Of a stretch of DNA of 64,000 bases, positions 53,516-63,181 are shown in pieces (the stretch's first letter is position 1; each line of letters begins with the position of its first letter). This DNA is from Gemmatimonas phototrophica (GTDB lineage: Bacteria; Gemmatimonadota; Gemmatimonadetes; Gemmatimonadales; Gemmatimonadaceae): positions 2,232,001-2,296,000 of the forward strand of contig NZ_CP011454.1 in the NCBI RefSeq assembly GCF_000695095.2, in the 5' to 3' direction. A model generated the notes under the pieces. The model saw only the letters and a list, made by a program, of their open reading frames with translations, was not told where the DNA came from and searched no databases. A program made the translations under genes and the position numbers.

Positions 53516-54246
53516 GAAACCAGTGTCCCTACGCGTTCGCCCCGGATGGCGCGTTCGATGGCGCCAGGGCGGTGGAGGTTGAGTACCACGATCGGCAGCT
53601 GATTCTCCTTGCAGAGCGTAATGGCCGTTTGGTCCATGACGCGCAGTTCCTCAAGCATGACATCGCGGTAGCTGATCGTTTCGTACATGATGGCGTTCGG
53701 ATCCTTCTTCGGATCAGCCGAATACACGCCGTCCACGCTGGTGGCCTTGATGATGACGTCCGCCTTCATCTGGATGGCCCGCAGCACCGCCGCCGTGTCC
53801 GTGGAAAAATACGGATTCCCGGTTCCGGCGGCAAAGATCACGGTACGCCCCTTCTCAAAATGACGCAGCGCCCGCCGGCGAATGTACGGCTCCGCGAGTT
53901 CTTCCATGCGGATGGCCGTCATGACGCGGGTATCGAGCCCCTTCTTCTCCAGGACGTCCTGCAACGCCATGGCATTGATGACGGTCCCGAGCATGCCCAT
54001 GTAGTCGGCCCCGACGCGATCCATCCCCATCTGCGACAGCTGGGTTCCGCGCACGATGTTGCCACCACCAATCACCAGGCCGAGCTGCACGCCCATCCTG
54101 GCCACTTCGACGATCTGGTCGGCAAAGAACCCGATCCGATCGAAATCAAACCCCACCCCACGCTCTCCGGCGAGCGCTTCGCCGGAGAGCTTGAGCAGAA
54201 TGCGCTTGAAGCGCAGGTCGGACCCGCTGTTCGCGGCGTCGCTCAT
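53512..54246 (-). CDS. pyrH: UMP kinase
   Basis: Phosphorylates UMP to UDP. 244 residues. Amino acid kinase fold: [42 protein letters not shown] and [18 protein letters not shown]. Four-base overlap with frr; five bases after tsf. Confidence 0.97.
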   Translation of the reverse strand: MSDAANSGSDLRFKRILLKLSGEALAGERGVGFDFDRIGFFADQIVEVARMGVQLGLVIGGGNIVRGTQLSQMGMDRVGADYMGMLGTVINAMALQDVLEKKGLDTRVMTAIRMEELAEPYIRRRALRHFEKGRTVIFAAGTGNPYFSTDTAAVLRAIQMKADVIIKATSVDGVYSADPKKDPNAIMYETISYRDVMLEELRVMDQTAITLCKENQLPIVVLNLHRPGAIERAIRGERVGTLVS

Positions 54247-54251
54247 GGCTA

Positions 54252-55133
54252 TTACTCGGCGCCGAGCTGCAAACGGGCGAAACGGTCCACCGTAATCTCA
54301 CCGCCCGCCTTCTTCGCGTGGTCGGCAACCAGCTGCGCGATGGTCAGGCTCGCGTCGCGCACCCAGGGCTGCGGCAACAGCGTCACGTCCTTCAGGAACG
54401 CTTCCACCTTGCCCGTGGCGATCTTCGCGATCATCGCGTCGGGCTTGCCCGTCTCGCGGGCCTGCTCTTCGGCAATGCGCTTCTCGCTCTCGATCTTTTC
54501 CGCCGGCACCCCGTTGCGATCGACGGCGATCGGTGCCGATGCCGCAACGTGCTCCGCGATGTACTTCACCAACTCGAGCGTGGCTTCGTGAGCCGCCACT
54601 TCCGGCGACGACGCCGTGATCTGCACGATGGTGGCGAGCTTGCCGTTGTGGTGCTTGTACATGCCGACCTGGCCGTTGGCGCCGGCATCGAAGCGCACCG
54701 AGCGCTTCACGTTCACCGCTTCGCCCGTCCGCGCCGACGCGCCCTTCACGAACTCGGCCACCGATTCGGTGGGGTTCGACGACAGGGGCTCGGCGAGCAA
54801 CGCCTCAAGATCCGTGGCGCTCGACTGGACGCGGTGCGCGACCAGCGTGGCCACGACCTTGCCGAAATCTTCGTTGCGCGCCACGAAGTCCGTTTCGCAG
54901 GCAACCTCGATGAGCGCCGCCGAGGTGCCATTGTTGAACACCTCACCGCCAACGATGCCTTCGCTCGTGGAGCGATCGGCACGCTTCTCGGCCTTGGCGA
55001 TGCCCTTCTTGCGGAGATACTCAACCGCGGCATCCATGTCGCCGCTGGTCTCCTCGAGGGCCTTCTTGCAATCCATCATGCCAGCGCCCGTGCGCTGGCG
55101 GAGTTCCGAGACGTCCTTGGCCGTGATCGCCAT
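54252..55133 (-). CDS. tsf: elongation factor Ts
   Basis: Nucleotide exchange factor for EF-Tu. 293 residues. N-terminal UBA-like domain with [25 protein letters not shown] (EF-Ts signature 1) and a second signature [12 protein letters not shown]. Preceded by AGGAAC. Lies 211 bp after rpsB, with a perfect hairpin between. Confidence 0.97.
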   Translation of the reverse strand: MAITAKDVSELRQRTGAGMMDCKKALEETSGDMDAAVEYLRKKGIAKAEKRADRSTSEGIVGGEVFNNGTSAALIEVACETDFVARNEDFGKVVATLVAHRVQSSATDLEALLAEPLSSNPTESVAEFVKGASARTGEAVNVKRSVRFDAGANGQVGMYKHHNGKLATIVQITASSPEVAAHEATLELVKYIAEHVAASAPIAVDRNGVPAEKIESEKRIAEEQARETGKPDAMIAKIATGKVEAFLKDVTLLPQPWVRDASLTIAQLVADHAKKAGGEITVDRFARLQLGAE

Positions 55134-55246
55134 CGTCAGTTCCTGTCTATCGCTGAAGTGAGCGGAGTAATACGTCAGAGGGTCCTGCCTGATGCCGTGA
55201 TTCTCTGGGTGAGAACACCCAAAGGAGCCACGGTCCTGCTACAACA

Positions 55247-55273
55247 ACGCCGCCGGGAATGTGCCGGCGGCGT
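55247..55273 (-). other. perfect hairpin between rpsB and tsf
   Basis: ACGCCGCCGG (55247-55256) and CCGGCGGCGT (55264-55273), ten-bp perfect stem with a seven-base loop, in the 211-bp space after rpsB. On the minus strand it is followed by TGTTGTAG, a poor T-run. A partial terminator or processing site that would tune tsf relative to rpsB. Confidence 0.5.
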
Positions 55274-55344
55274 CGCGGTCCTGCATCCAGTGAGTCGGCG
55301 CCCCGAAAGGCACCGTGTCCGGATTCCGAGCGTGCAGCCGGTGC

Positions 55345-56307
55345 TTACTCGGCAGATTCAGCGCTACCCGCGTCATCACCAGCCGGGGCGTCGCCCGCCG
55401 GGCTCTCCCCAACCTTGAGGCGCGCCGCGATGGCTTCCGGCTTGGCCCGACGGCGGCGCGGACGACGATCGTTGCCGCCACTACCGCCGCGGTTGTCACC
55501 GCCACGGTCGCCGCCACCACGATTGTCACCGCCACGGCCACGGTCACCACGATCCGCGCGCTCAGCGCCGCGGTCGCTGGAGAACGTGTACGCTTCCTGC
55601 TCGTCGTCGCTTGGACGAGCGGGCGCCTCGCGGCGCGCCTCGTCGATGGTATCAGCGATGACCTTCGCGATCAGCTCCACCGACCGGATGGCATCGTCGT
55701 TACCGGCGATCGGCACCGTGATGAGATCGGGATCGGCGTTCGTGTCCACGATGGCAACGATCGGCACGCCGAGCTTGTTGGCTTCGGAAACGGCGATGCG
55801 TTCCTTCTTGGAGTCGATGATGAACAGCAGCCCCGGGAGGCGGTTCATCGTCTTGATGCCGGAGAGGTACTTGGACAGCTTCTCGCGCTGACGCGACATG
55901 AGGAGCTGTTCCTTCTTGGTGTAGTTCAGCAGGCTGCCGTCTTCCGTACCGGCCTCAAGTTCCTTGAGCTTCTTGACCTGCTTCTTGACCGTCTGGTAGT
56001 TGGTCAGCATGCCGCCGAGCCAACGCTCCGTGACGAACATGCCGCCGCAGCGCGTGGCCTCGTCCTTCACGATCGCGGCCAGCTGGCGCTTGGTGCAGAC
56101 GAACAGCACGTTCTCGCCGCGCAGGACGACCTCGCGGACGAGCTTCTGCGCCAGTTCGATCTGACGGAGCGTCTTCTGCAGGTCGATGATATGAATGCCG
56201 TTGCGCTCGGCGAAAATGAACCGGCGCATCTTGGGGTTCCAACGACGGGTCTGGTGCCCGAAGTGAACGCCCGCGGCGAGCAACTGCTCGAGTGACGGAC
56301 TAGCCAT
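55345..56307 (-). CDS. rpsB: ribosomal protein S2 with RGG-rich C-terminal extension
   Basis: Small-subunit protein. 320 residues from ATG 56307; an E. coli S2 has about 241. Residues 1-230 match S2 (LLAAGVHFGHQTRRWNPKM, MLTNYQTVKK, LPGLLFIIDSKKERIAVSEANKLGVPIVAIVDTN). Residues 245-320 are extra: RGD/RGG/NRGGG repeats (about 250-280), a basic run RRPRRRR (281-287) and an acidic Ala/Gly end. Such tails bind RNA in other proteins. An open frame to 56400 lacks S2 similarity. First gene of the rpsB-tsf-pyrH-frr-uppS run. Confidence 0.96.
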   Translation of the reverse strand: MASPSLEQLLAAGVHFGHQTRRWNPKMRRFIFAERNGIHIIDLQKTLRQIELAQKLVREVVLRGENVLFVCTKRQLAAIVKDEATRCGGMFVTERWLGGMLTNYQTVKKQVKKLKELEAGTEDGSLLNYTKKEQLLMSRQREKLSKYLSGIKTMNRLPGLLFIIDSKKERIAVSEANKLGVPIVAIVDTNADPDLITVPIAGNDDAIRSVELIAKVIADTIDEARREAPARPSDDEQEAYTFSSDRGAERADRGDRGRGGDNRGGGDRGGDNRGGSGGNDRRPRRRRAKPEAIAARLKVGESPAGDAPAGDDAGSAESAE

Positions 56308-56432
56308 GGTGAATTGCCCTGAGGGTTTTTTGTAGAATCGTCCGCGGTCGTCACCGTCCGTGGCGACTGCGCCCCCTAAGGGCACAGCACCCGCCACCAA
56401 CTCGGACCGCGTGTGAGATGTACTGGTTGAGT

Positions 56433-56455
56433 GCCCGGAACCAGCGGCTCCGGGC
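56433..56455 (-). other. hairpin between rpsI and rpsB
   Basis: GCCCGGA (56433-56439) and TCCGGGC (56449-56455), a seven-bp stem with a nine-base loop, nine bases after the rpsI stop. No T-run. Confidence 0.35.
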
Positions 56456-56463
56456 TTGCTCGA

Positions 56464-56853
56464 TTAACGCTTCGAGAACTGGAAGCGCTTGCGGGCGCCA
56501 GCGCGGCCCGGCTTCTTACGCTCGACCTCACGCGCATCGCGCGTGAGCAGGCCGAACTCACGAAGCTTCTTGCGGTTGCTCTCGTCAAGCTTGACGAGAG
56601 CACGGGCCACCGCGAGGCGCACGGCGCCCGCCTGACCCGACATGCCGCCACCGTTCAGCGTCGCCTTGACGTCGAACTTGCCGAGCGCGTCGGTGAGCGT
56701 GAACGGCTGCTGAATGGCCGACACGAGCGTCGGACGCGGGAAGTAGTCACCCAGCGTACGGCCGTTGACTTCCCACTTGCCCGTACCAGGCGTGAGATAG
56801 AGGCGGCATACCGCCTCCTTGCGACGGCCGACGGCCTGAATCTGTTCCGACAT
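56464..56853 (-). CDS. rpsI: ribosomal protein S9
   Basis: Small-subunit protein whose C-terminal tail reaches the P-site tRNA. 129 residues. Visible: AVGRRKEAVCRLYLTPGTG, NGRTLGDYFPR, GGGMSGQAGAVRLAVARAL and the C-terminal KKPGRAGARKRFQFSKR. The ATG shares a base with the rplM stop (TAATG), as in the usual rplM-rpsI pair. Confidence 0.96.
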   Translation of the reverse strand: MSEQIQAVGRRKEAVCRLYLTPGTGKWEVNGRTLGDYFPRPTLVSAIQQPFTLTDALGKFDVKATLNGGGMSGQAGAVRLAVARALVKLDESNRKKLREFGLLTRDAREVERKKPGRAGARKRFQFSKR

Positions 56854-57302
56854 TACTTGGCCTCGGCGGTGGAGAAGGAAAGCGTGGCCGGGCTCTGCGC
56901 AATGTGCGGATGCTCGGCGCCAGCGAAAACGCGCAGCTTACGGCGCAGCACCTGACGGCCAAGAGCCGTCTTGGGCAGCATGCCATACACGGCCTTTTCG
57001 ATGACCCGCTCCGGGTGCTTGGCCAGCATCGTGGCGAAGGGCGTGTGCTTCTCGTGGCCCATGTAGCCCGTGTGACTGAAGTAGGTCTTCTGCTCCGCCT
57101 TGCGGCCAGTGACCTGCACCTTGGACGCATTGATCACGATGACGAAGTCACCCGTGTCCATGTGCGGGGTGTACATGGGCTTATGCTTGCCGCGGATGAT
57201 CTTCGCGACTTCCGACGCGAGCCGGCCAAGGACCATTCCTTCCGCGTCGACGATGTACCACCGACGGTCGATATCCTTCGGGGTCGCGCTGTAGGTCTTC
57301 AT
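56853..57302 (-). CDS. rplM: ribosomal protein L13
   Basis: Large-subunit protein and known autoregulator of its operon in some bacteria. 149 residues from ATG 57302. Visible: [60 protein letters not shown] and [21 protein letters not shown]-like segment ([19 protein letters not shown]). The open frame extends to 57350 without family similarity. Confidence 0.96.
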   Translation of the reverse strand: MKTYSATPKDIDRRWYIVDAEGMVLGRLASEVAKIIRGKHKPMYTPHMDTGDFVIVINASKVQVTGRKAEQKTYFSHTGYMGHEKHTPFATMLAKHPERVIEKAVYGMLPKTALGRQVLRRKLRVFAGAEHPHIAQSPATLSFSTAEAK

Positions 57303-57464
57303 GCTAACGTGATCCGTGCGTGTTGCGGAGAAGCCGTGGACCGTGGGCACTCCGCCCGCGGATCGGCCCCCGGCAAAGGGTTACCGTGTAGACCCGCCGG
57401 CACTCGCTGGCGGGGGTGCGTCTGTCCAGACGCATACAGACACGTGTCCCGGGAAAACGGGACA
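57303..57464 (-). promoter_or_regulatory. structured leader RNA of rplM-rpsI
   Basis: The 160-nt stretch from the predicted start (about 57464) to the rplM ATG has three successive hairpins on the minus strand: TGTCCCG/CGGGACA (57464-57458 with 57451-57445), TGCGTC/GACGCA (57434-57429 with 57422-57417; the eight-base arms are TGCGTCTG and CAGACGCA) and CCCGCC/GGCGGG (57414-57409 with 57398-57393). The first hairpin starts at the likely first nucleotide. The layout suggests a ribosomal-protein leader, perhaps for L13 self-control. The rest of the 403-bp gap, 57501-57705, shows no gene; it must hold the mscL promoter, for which I see no convincing boxes. Confidence 0.5.
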
Positions 57465-57471
57465 GACTCGT

Positions 57472-57500
57472 AGCTTACACAGCTCTGAAGTGCCTGTCAA
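57472..57500 (-). promoter_or_regulatory. rplM-rpsI promoter
   Basis: Minus strand: consensus -35 TTGACA (57500-57495), exactly 17-bp spacer, -10 TAAGCT (57477-57472). Predicted transcription start near 57464. It is the strongest sigma-70 match in the window, fitting a ribosomal protein operon. Confidence 0.75.
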
Positions 57501-57705
57501 TGTGGAGCTTGTGTCCGGTTTCCTCACTTGACCGTCATTTTTCCGTCGAAATTCCAAAACTACGAATGCCTTCCCGTCTCCGCGGCCCGACAATCCATCA
57601 ACACTGGCCCCTTGCCAGCGCGTGTACGGCGGTTCATGCTGCCCCTTCGCAATACCCGGTTCGCGGGGACAGGACGCCCCGCCTCACCCCTCATGGAGTA
57701 GCTGC

Positions 57706-58059
57706 ATGTCGATGATGTCGGAGTTCAAGGAATTTGCCATGAAGGGCAGCGTGATGGACCTCGCCATTGGCGTGGTCATCGGCGGTGCTTTTCAAAAGAT
57801 TGTCGACAGCATGGTCGGCGACATCATCATGCCGGTGGTGGGATTGCTCACCGGCGGTATCGACTTCACCAACCGCTTCCTGACGGTCGGTGGTGGAACC
57901 TTTGCCACCCTCGAAGAGGCCAAGAAAGCGGGTGCACCAACCGTGGCCTACGGCCTGTTTCTCAACCAGGTGCTGACGTTTCTCATCGTTGCCTTTACCC
58001 TCTTCCTGGTCATCAAGGGAGTCAATCGCATGCGTCGGAACGAACCGGCGAAGGGCTGA
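57706..58059 (+). CDS. mscL: large-conductance mechanosensitive channel
   Basis: Pentameric inner-membrane safety valve opened by membrane tension in hypo-osmotic shock. 117 residues from ATG 57706 (family 110-150). N-terminal amphipathic helix [27 protein letters not shown] (first helix and gating Gly pattern), second membrane helix [20 protein letters not shown] and short basic tail. Preceded by GGAG. ATG 57712 or 57715 are alternatives. Confidence 0.95.
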   Translation: MSMMSEFKEFAMKGSVMDLAIGVVIGGAFQKIVDSMVGDIIMPVVGLLTGGIDFTNRFLTVGGGTFATLEEAKKAGAPTVAYGLFLNQVLTFLIVAFTLFLVIKGVNRMRRNEPAKG

Positions 58060-58073
58060 CCGCGCCCCGCGGG

Positions 58074-58103
58074 GGTGCGAGCGACAACCTGGTCGCCCGC
58101 ACC
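58074..58103. terminator. hairpin between convergent mscL and biotin carrier gene
   Basis: GGTGCG-A-GCGAC (58074-58085) pairs with GTCGC-C-CGCACC (58092-58103): 11 pairs with one A/C mismatch, loop AACCTG. It serves both convergent genes, without T-runs. Confidence 0.5.
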
Positions 58104-58122
58104 AGCCCCCTGGCCCGGCGGA

Positions 58123-58635
58123 TTATTCCGGAAGAGGCCCCAGTTCCACCAGGAGGGCTCCCTTGTCCACCGCCTGCCCCGCCGTCACCCGCACGGCGAT
58201 GACCACGCCGGGGGCCGCGGTGCGGAGTTCATTCTCCATCTTCATGGCCTCGATCATGACGAGGCCCTGCCCAGCGGTGACCATGTCGCCAACCGCTACG
58301 GCAATCCGGACCACCAGCCCCGGCATTGGTGCCACCAACGGAGCCGGCCCACTGGATGCGGTGGCGGCGGCCGTCAGGTCCTTGATGGCCCGCATGCGCT
58401 CGTCCAGCGCCTCGGCATCCACTCGGGTGCCGTCGACATCCAACTGCCAGTGCCCGCGCCCCTGACCACGCCGGGCCACCACACGATGCACCTGTTCCCC
58501 GATGCGCACGAGTCGCACCGGCGTTCCCGGAACCGGTGACAGCAATACCTCATGGCGCGTGCCGTCAACGGTTGCGTGGGCACCCTCCAATTCCACGGTG
58601 ATACGCTCGCCGTTCACATCCACGAGATACTTCAT
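58123..58635 (-). CDS. biotin carboxyl carrier protein (acyl-CoA carboxylase)
   Basis: 170 residues from ATG 58635. The last 70 residues form a biotinyl domain with Lys132 in IEAMKMENE as the biotin site and PMPGLVVRIAV upstream. The first 90 residues are beta-rich and unlike E. coli AccB; they resemble the linker region between biotin carboxylase and carrier of fused propionyl-CoA carboxylase alpha chains. So it seems a split alpha subunit with biotin carboxylase encoded at 60067. Overlaps the methyltransferase stop by four bases (ATGA). Confidence 0.9.
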   Translation of the reverse strand: MKYLVDVNGERITVELEGAHATVDGTRHEVLLSPVPGTPVRLVRIGEQVHRVVARRGQGRGHWQLDVDGTRVDAEALDERMRAIKDLTAAATASSGPAPLVAPMPGLVVRIAVAVGDMVTAGQGLVMIEAMKMENELRTAAPGVVIAVRVTAGQAVDKGALLVELGPLPE

Positions 58636-60053
58636 CGGGGCCCCCGCTGCAGCACGCACACCGTCTCCACGTGCGCGGTCTGCGGAAACATGTCAAAGCA
58701 CTGAACGGCCGCGACTTGCCACGACGGAAGGCGCGACAGATCCCGAGCCAACGTGGCAGGATCACAACTGATATAGACCACACCGCGAAGCCCGTGCTGG
58801 GCATCTGCCTCCAACCAGGTCGTCACGTCGGCGTGCACGCCGCGGCGCGGCGGATTCAGCACCACCGTGTCGGGGCGTTCACCCGAACCCAGCGATGGCA
58901 ACGCACGCTCCACCAGGTCGCAGAGGACCCGGCTGGACGCTGACGGCCCGGAGGCGGCCACCTGCACCTTCTCTACCGCCGACGCCGCACCGGCGGGATC
59001 CGCTTCAATGGCCAACACCGAAATCCCCGCCGTTGCCAATCGTGCGGCCAGCGCCCCCGAGCCGGCGTACGCATCCACAACCCGTGTCGGCGCGAAGGTC
59101 CCCACGGCGTCGAACACATAATCGCGCAGAGCCGTGGCCACGACCGGATTGACCTGAGCGAATGCCAGCGCCTCACGCGCCTGCGGCGCGTACTCGGCCG
59201 GCGCGGCGTCGTTCTTCGTGTCACGAACGGCGGTGGTCGGTGCCGTTGGGGTATACCACACGCCGCTGATGCGCGGGTCGGCGGCGCGTGCCGCCACCGT
59301 CCACGACTCCTGATCCGGCCAGTGGGTCCCGCCCTCAACGACGAGGGCAACCGTCAACGCCGCCGTGGCCTCCGCGCCCTCTGGGCTTTCGTCCAACCGC
59401 AGACCCAACCGGAGCGTCTCACCTACCGGCAAGGCAGGACTGCCTTTCCGAATGAGGGGGCGCAGCGTCTGCCAGACGGACACCAACGCCGGATGGGCAA
59501 TGTGACAGGTCTCAAGCGCGAACACGCGCGCCGGATCATCGTGCGGATGCAGACCACCAACCCAGCCGGCACTCCGTCGCAACAGCGTGAGCGTGAGTCT
59601 GCTGCGATACCCCCATGCCACATCCGACACCAACGCCGGCAACGGAATGTCCCGTTTGCCAATGCGCGCCACGGTGTCCTGTACGATATGGCGCCGGGCC
59701 TCGGTTTGTGCGTCGGCGTTCAGATGCTGCAGCTGGCAACCGCCACAGCGATCCTGCGTGTAGTGGACACATATCGGCTCTACCCGTGCGGCCGATGGTG
59801 TGAGTACCTGCAGCACCCGTCCACGCGCGTGCCGAGCATGCGTGACGTATGCCACCTGCACCACATCCCCCGGCGCCGTCCGCGGCACAAATACCGCCAG
59901 ACCATCGAGGCGGCCGACCCCATCGCCACCGGCCGCAATGCGATCAATGGTGAGGGTAGCAACCGACTCGGGAAGGCGCGACGAACGCGAACGATCCGCG
60001 TTACGGCCGCGGCCGCGAGACAAGGAACGACGGGTCACCGGCTCACCTGGCAA
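58632..60053 (-). CDS. RNA uracil C5-methyltransferase (RumA/RlmD family)
   Basis: SAM-dependent methylation of uracil in 23S rRNA or tRNA. 473 residues. N-terminal TRAM domain (LTIDRIAAGGDGVGRLDGLAVFVPRTAPGD), CysRCGGCQLQHL-type cysteines (CVHYTQDRCGGCQLQHL) suggesting an iron-sulphur cluster, SAM motif DAYAGSG, LNPPRRG and the nucleophile Cys in YISCDPATLARD. TTG 60053 or GTG 60038 is the start; neither has a clear ribosome site. It sits inside the acyl-CoA carboxylase genes with overlaps, so co-expression is likely but no functional tie is known. RlmC, RlmD or TrmA specificity cannot be told. Confidence 0.93.
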   Translation of the reverse strand: MPGEPVTRRSLSRGRGRNADRSRSSRLPESVATLTIDRIAAGGDGVGRLDGLAVFVPRTAPGDVVQVAYVTHARHARGRVLQVLTPSAARVEPICVHYTQDRCGGCQLQHLNADAQTEARRHIVQDTVARIGKRDIPLPALVSDVAWGYRSRLTLTLLRRSAGWVGGLHPHDDPARVFALETCHIAHPALVSVWQTLRPLIRKGSPALPVGETLRLGLRLDESPEGAEATAALTVALVVEGGTHWPDQESWTVAARAADPRISGVWYTPTAPTTAVRDTKNDAAPAEYAPQAREALAFAQVNPVVATALRDYVFDAVGTFAPTRVVDAYAGSGALAARLATAGISVLAIEADPAGAASAVEKVQVAASGPSASSRVLCDLVERALPSLGSGERPDTVVLNPPRRGVHADVTTWLEADAQHGLRGVVYISCDPATLARDLSRLPSWQVAAVQCFDMFPQTAHVETVCVLQRGPR

Positions 60054-60066
60054 AAGAGAGGATGCA

Positions 60067-61611
60067 TCACGAACGAAGTCCTTCGCGGCGTGCCACCGCC
60101 GCCCACCCAGCCAGCGGAGCGGTCACCGCCGTCGCATCTGCGCCCGCAACGGCGGTCCCTGATGACACCCGCCCCGCCGTGCGCTCCTCATGCGCGACCA
60201 GCGCGGCGGCGATGGCGGCCAACCGGAGCGTGTCGCGATCGGTGCTGGGCGCCGTCAATGAGGCCAATCGCTGCTCCAGCCACTGAATGCTAATGTCCCC
60301 GGACTGAAACTCGGGGTCATCCATGACCCGGAGATGAAACCCGCGCGACGTTTCTACGCCGTCGATCGTGAGTTCATGCAAGGCACGGCGCATTCGGGCA
60401 ATGGCCAGGGGGCGCGTCGGCGCATGCACAATCAGCTTTGCCAACATGGGATCGTAGTGCAGTCCCACTTCACTGCCCGCCTCGATGCCACCGTCCCACC
60501 GAACACCGGGCCCGCTGGGAAGATGCAGATAATCGATACGACCGGTACTCGGAAGAAATCCGTTGGCAGGATCTTCGCTGGTGATGCGGCACTCCATCGC
60601 CCACCCGCGCGGCGTGAATTCGCGCTGCGCAAACGGCAGCACCTCGCCGGCGGCAATACGAATCTGCCACTGCACCAGATCCAGCCCCATCACCAGCTCC
60701 GTCACCGGATGCTCCACCTGAATCCGGGTGTTCATCTCGAGGAAGTAGTACTGACCATCCCGGTCGAGCAGAAACTCACAGGTCCCGGCATTCACGTAGC
60801 CCGCCGCTCTCGCGGCGGCCACCGCCGTCGCCCCCATCCGTGCCCGCAATTCGGGTGACACGGCAACGCTGGGCGCTTCTTCAATCATCTTCTGGTGCCG
60901 GCGCTGCACAGAGCATTCCCGCTCGCCGAGATGCACGACGTTGCCGTGACTATCGGCGAGCACCTGGATCTCCACGTGCCGCGGCCCTTCGATGTACTTC
61001 TCCACGTACACCGCGTCGTCACCAAAGGCGTTCAGCGACTCGCGTCGGGCCGATGCCAACGCGTCGGCCAGATCATCCCGATGGCGTACAATGCGCATGC
61101 CTTTGCCGCCACCGCCAGCGGCGGCCTTGAGCAGGACCGGGAAGCCGTAGGCTTCGGCAATCGCGATGGCTTCGTCGGCGTCCCGAACCCCTTCCGCATT
61201 GCCAGGCACCACGGGCACGCCAGCGGCGATCGCCAATTGCCGGGCGGCCGTCTTGGAGCCCATCGCTTCGATCGCCTCGGCCGGCGGACCAATGAACACC
61301 AATCCCGCCTCACGGACGGCGCGCGCAAACCACGCACGTTCCGAGAGAAACCCGTACCCGGGGTGAATGGCCTCTGCTCCCATGCGCTTGGCAACGTCGA
61401 TGAGCGTGTGGCCCAGCAGATAGCTCTGACTGGAGGGAGCCGGCCCGACCAACACGGCCTCATCGGCTTCGCGCACATGAGGGGCACTGGCATCGGCCTC
61501 GGAGTACACCGCAACCGTCTTGACGCCGAGCTCCTGGCAGGCGCGAATCACGCGAAGCGCGATCTCACCGCGATTGGCCACCAATACCTTGCTGAACATG
61601 GCGGCGCTCAC
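60067..61611 (-). CDS. biotin carboxylase subunit of an acyl-CoA carboxylase
   Basis: ATP-grasp enzyme that carboxylates biotin. 514 residues. Visible: [33 protein letters not shown], the glycine loop [38 protein letters not shown] and [14 protein letters not shown]. The last 65 residues beyond about 450 are an Ala-rich tail. Start is GTG 61611 overlapping the carboxyltransferase stop (GTGA), or ATG 61599. Similar to propionyl- or methylcrotonyl-CoA carboxylase alpha N-terminus. Confidence 0.95.
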   Translation of the reverse strand: MSAAMFSKVLVANRGEIALRVIRACQELGVKTVAVYSEADASAPHVREADEAVLVGPAPSSQSYLLGHTLIDVAKRMGAEAIHPGYGFLSERAWFARAVREAGLVFIGPPAEAIEAMGSKTAARQLAIAAGVPVVPGNAEGVRDADEAIAIAEAYGFPVLLKAAAGGGGKGMRIVRHRDDLADALASARRESLNAFGDDAVYVEKYIEGPRHVEIQVLADSHGNVVHLGERECSVQRRHQKMIEEAPSVAVSPELRARMGATAVAAARAAGYVNAGTCEFLLDRDGQYYFLEMNTRIQVEHPVTELVMGLDLVQWQIRIAAGEVLPFAQREFTPRGWAMECRITSEDPANGFLPSTGRIDYLHLPSGPGVRWDGGIEAGSEVGLHYDPMLAKLIVHAPTRPLAIARMRRALHELTIDGVETSRGFHLRVMDDPEFQSGDISIQWLEQRLASLTAPSTDRDTLRLAAIAAALVAHEERTAGRVSSGTAVAGADATAVTAPLAGWAAVARREGLRS

Positions 61612-63173
61612 AGCGGAAGGTTGCCGTGCTTCTTGGGCGGGTTGCGATCCCGCTTGCCCTGCAGCGAATCCAGCGCGTCAATGAGTCGTGGACGAGTATC
61701 CCGTGGATCAATCACGTCATCCACGTAGCCGCGTGCGGCGGCAATGTAGGGATTGGCGAACTTCTCCGTGTACTCCGCGACGCGCGCATCCAGTGCCGCC
61801 TGCTTGTCCGGCGCCTCCGCAATCTCCTTGCGGTACAGAATTTCAACCGCCCCCTTGGGACCCATGACCGCAATCTCGGCGGTCGGCCACGCCACATTGA
61901 AATCACCGCGGATGTGTTTGGAGCTCATCACGTCGTACGCACCGCCATATGCCTTGCGGGTGATGACGGTGAGCTTGGGCACGGTGGCTTCGCAGTACGC
62001 ATACAGCAGTTTGGCCCCATGCTTGATGATGCCGCCATGTTCCTGCGCCAATCCCGGCAGAAAGCCTGGTACATCCTCGAAGGTGACCAGCGGAATGTTG
62101 AAGCAGTCGCAGAAGCGGACAAAGCGCGCGGCTTTCATGGAGGCGTTGATGTCGAGCACGCCAGCGAGCACGGCGGGTTGGTTGGCGACAATACCAACAC
62201 TGTAGCCGCCGAGGTGGGCAAAACCCACGAGGATGTTGGCGGCGTAGTCGGGCTGCACTTCGTACAACAGTCCGTCGTCCACGACGCGCGTGATGACTTC
62301 GCGCATGTCGTAGGGTTTGTTCGGATTGTCGGGCACCACGTCGAGCAGCGACTCCTCGCGGCGATCTCGCGGGTCGCGACCGCTGCCGCGCGGCGGATTG
62401 TCCACGTTGTTGCCGGGGACATAGCGAAACAACTCGCGAATGTGCTGCAGGCAGGCGAGTTCGGAATCGCAGGCGAAATGCGCCACACCGCTGGTGCCGG
62501 CGTGCGCGTCGGCCCCGCCCAATTGCTCCATGGTCACATCTTCGTGCGTCACGGTCTTCACGACATTCGGGCCGGTGACGAACATGTAGCTCGTCCCGCG
62601 CACCATGTAGATGAAGTCGGTAATGGCCGGTGAATACACGGCCCCGCCGGCACATGGGCCGAGGATCGCCGAGATCTGCGGAATGACTCCCGACGCCAGC
62701 GTATTCTTGAGGAAGATGTCGGCGTATCCGCCGAGCGAAACCACGCCCTCCTGAATGCGCGCGCCACCGGAATCATTCAGACCGATGATCGGGGCTCCAT
62801 TGCGCATGGCGAGGTCCATGACCTTGCAGATCTTGGCCGCGTGGGCCTCGGAGAGCGAGCCGCCAAACACGGTGAAGTCCTGCGAAAACACGTACACCAG
62901 GCGTCCTTCGATGCGCCCGTGCCCGGTCACCACCCCATCGCCATAGACGGGCGCCTCACCCTCAGCGAGGGATCGAGAGGTGACGAAGCGATCGATTTCC
63001 ACGAAGGAGCCGTCATCGAGCAGCACGTCCAGGCGCTCGCGGGCGGACAGTTTACCCTTGGCGTGTTGCTGGGCAATGCGGGCAGCGCCGCCACCTTGTT
63101 CCGAGGCGTCGCGGGCCACAGCGAGGCGCTCAAGCTTTTCACGCATGGCAGAAGACGGGGAGGTCTGGGTCAT
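61608..63173 (-). CDS. acyl-CoA carboxylase carboxyltransferase (propionyl-CoA carboxylase beta type)
   Basis: Carboxyltransferase of a biotin enzyme, probably propionyl-CoA to methylmalonyl-CoA. 521 residues, as PccB. Two crotonase halves: [53 protein letters not shown] and the second half [21 protein letters not shown] with the C-terminal KKHGNLPL. Substrate choice is not certain; acetyl-CoA carboxylase is less likely as accD is encoded at 34710. TAGCTT ends eight bases before the ATG, predicting a leaderless start. Confidence 0.93.
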   Translation of the reverse strand: MTQTSPSSAMREKLERLAVARDASEQGGGAARIAQQHAKGKLSARERLDVLLDDGSFVEIDRFVTSRSLAEGEAPVYGDGVVTGHGRIEGRLVYVFSQDFTVFGGSLSEAHAAKICKVMDLAMRNGAPIIGLNDSGGARIQEGVVSLGGYADIFLKNTLASGVIPQISAILGPCAGGAVYSPAITDFIYMVRGTSYMFVTGPNVVKTVTHEDVTMEQLGGADAHAGTSGVAHFACDSELACLQHIRELFRYVPGNNVDNPPRGSGRDPRDRREESLLDVVPDNPNKPYDMREVITRVVDDGLLYEVQPDYAANILVGFAHLGGYSVGIVANQPAVLAGVLDINASMKAARFVRFCDCFNIPLVTFEDVPGFLPGLAQEHGGIIKHGAKLLYAYCEATVPKLTVITRKAYGGAYDVMSSKHIRGDFNVAWPTAEIAVMGPKGAVEILYRKEIAEAPDKQAALDARVAEYTEKFANPYIAAARGYVDDVIDPRDTRPRLIDALDSLQGKRDRNPPKKHGNLPL

Positions 63174-63181
63174 GCTGCCGG

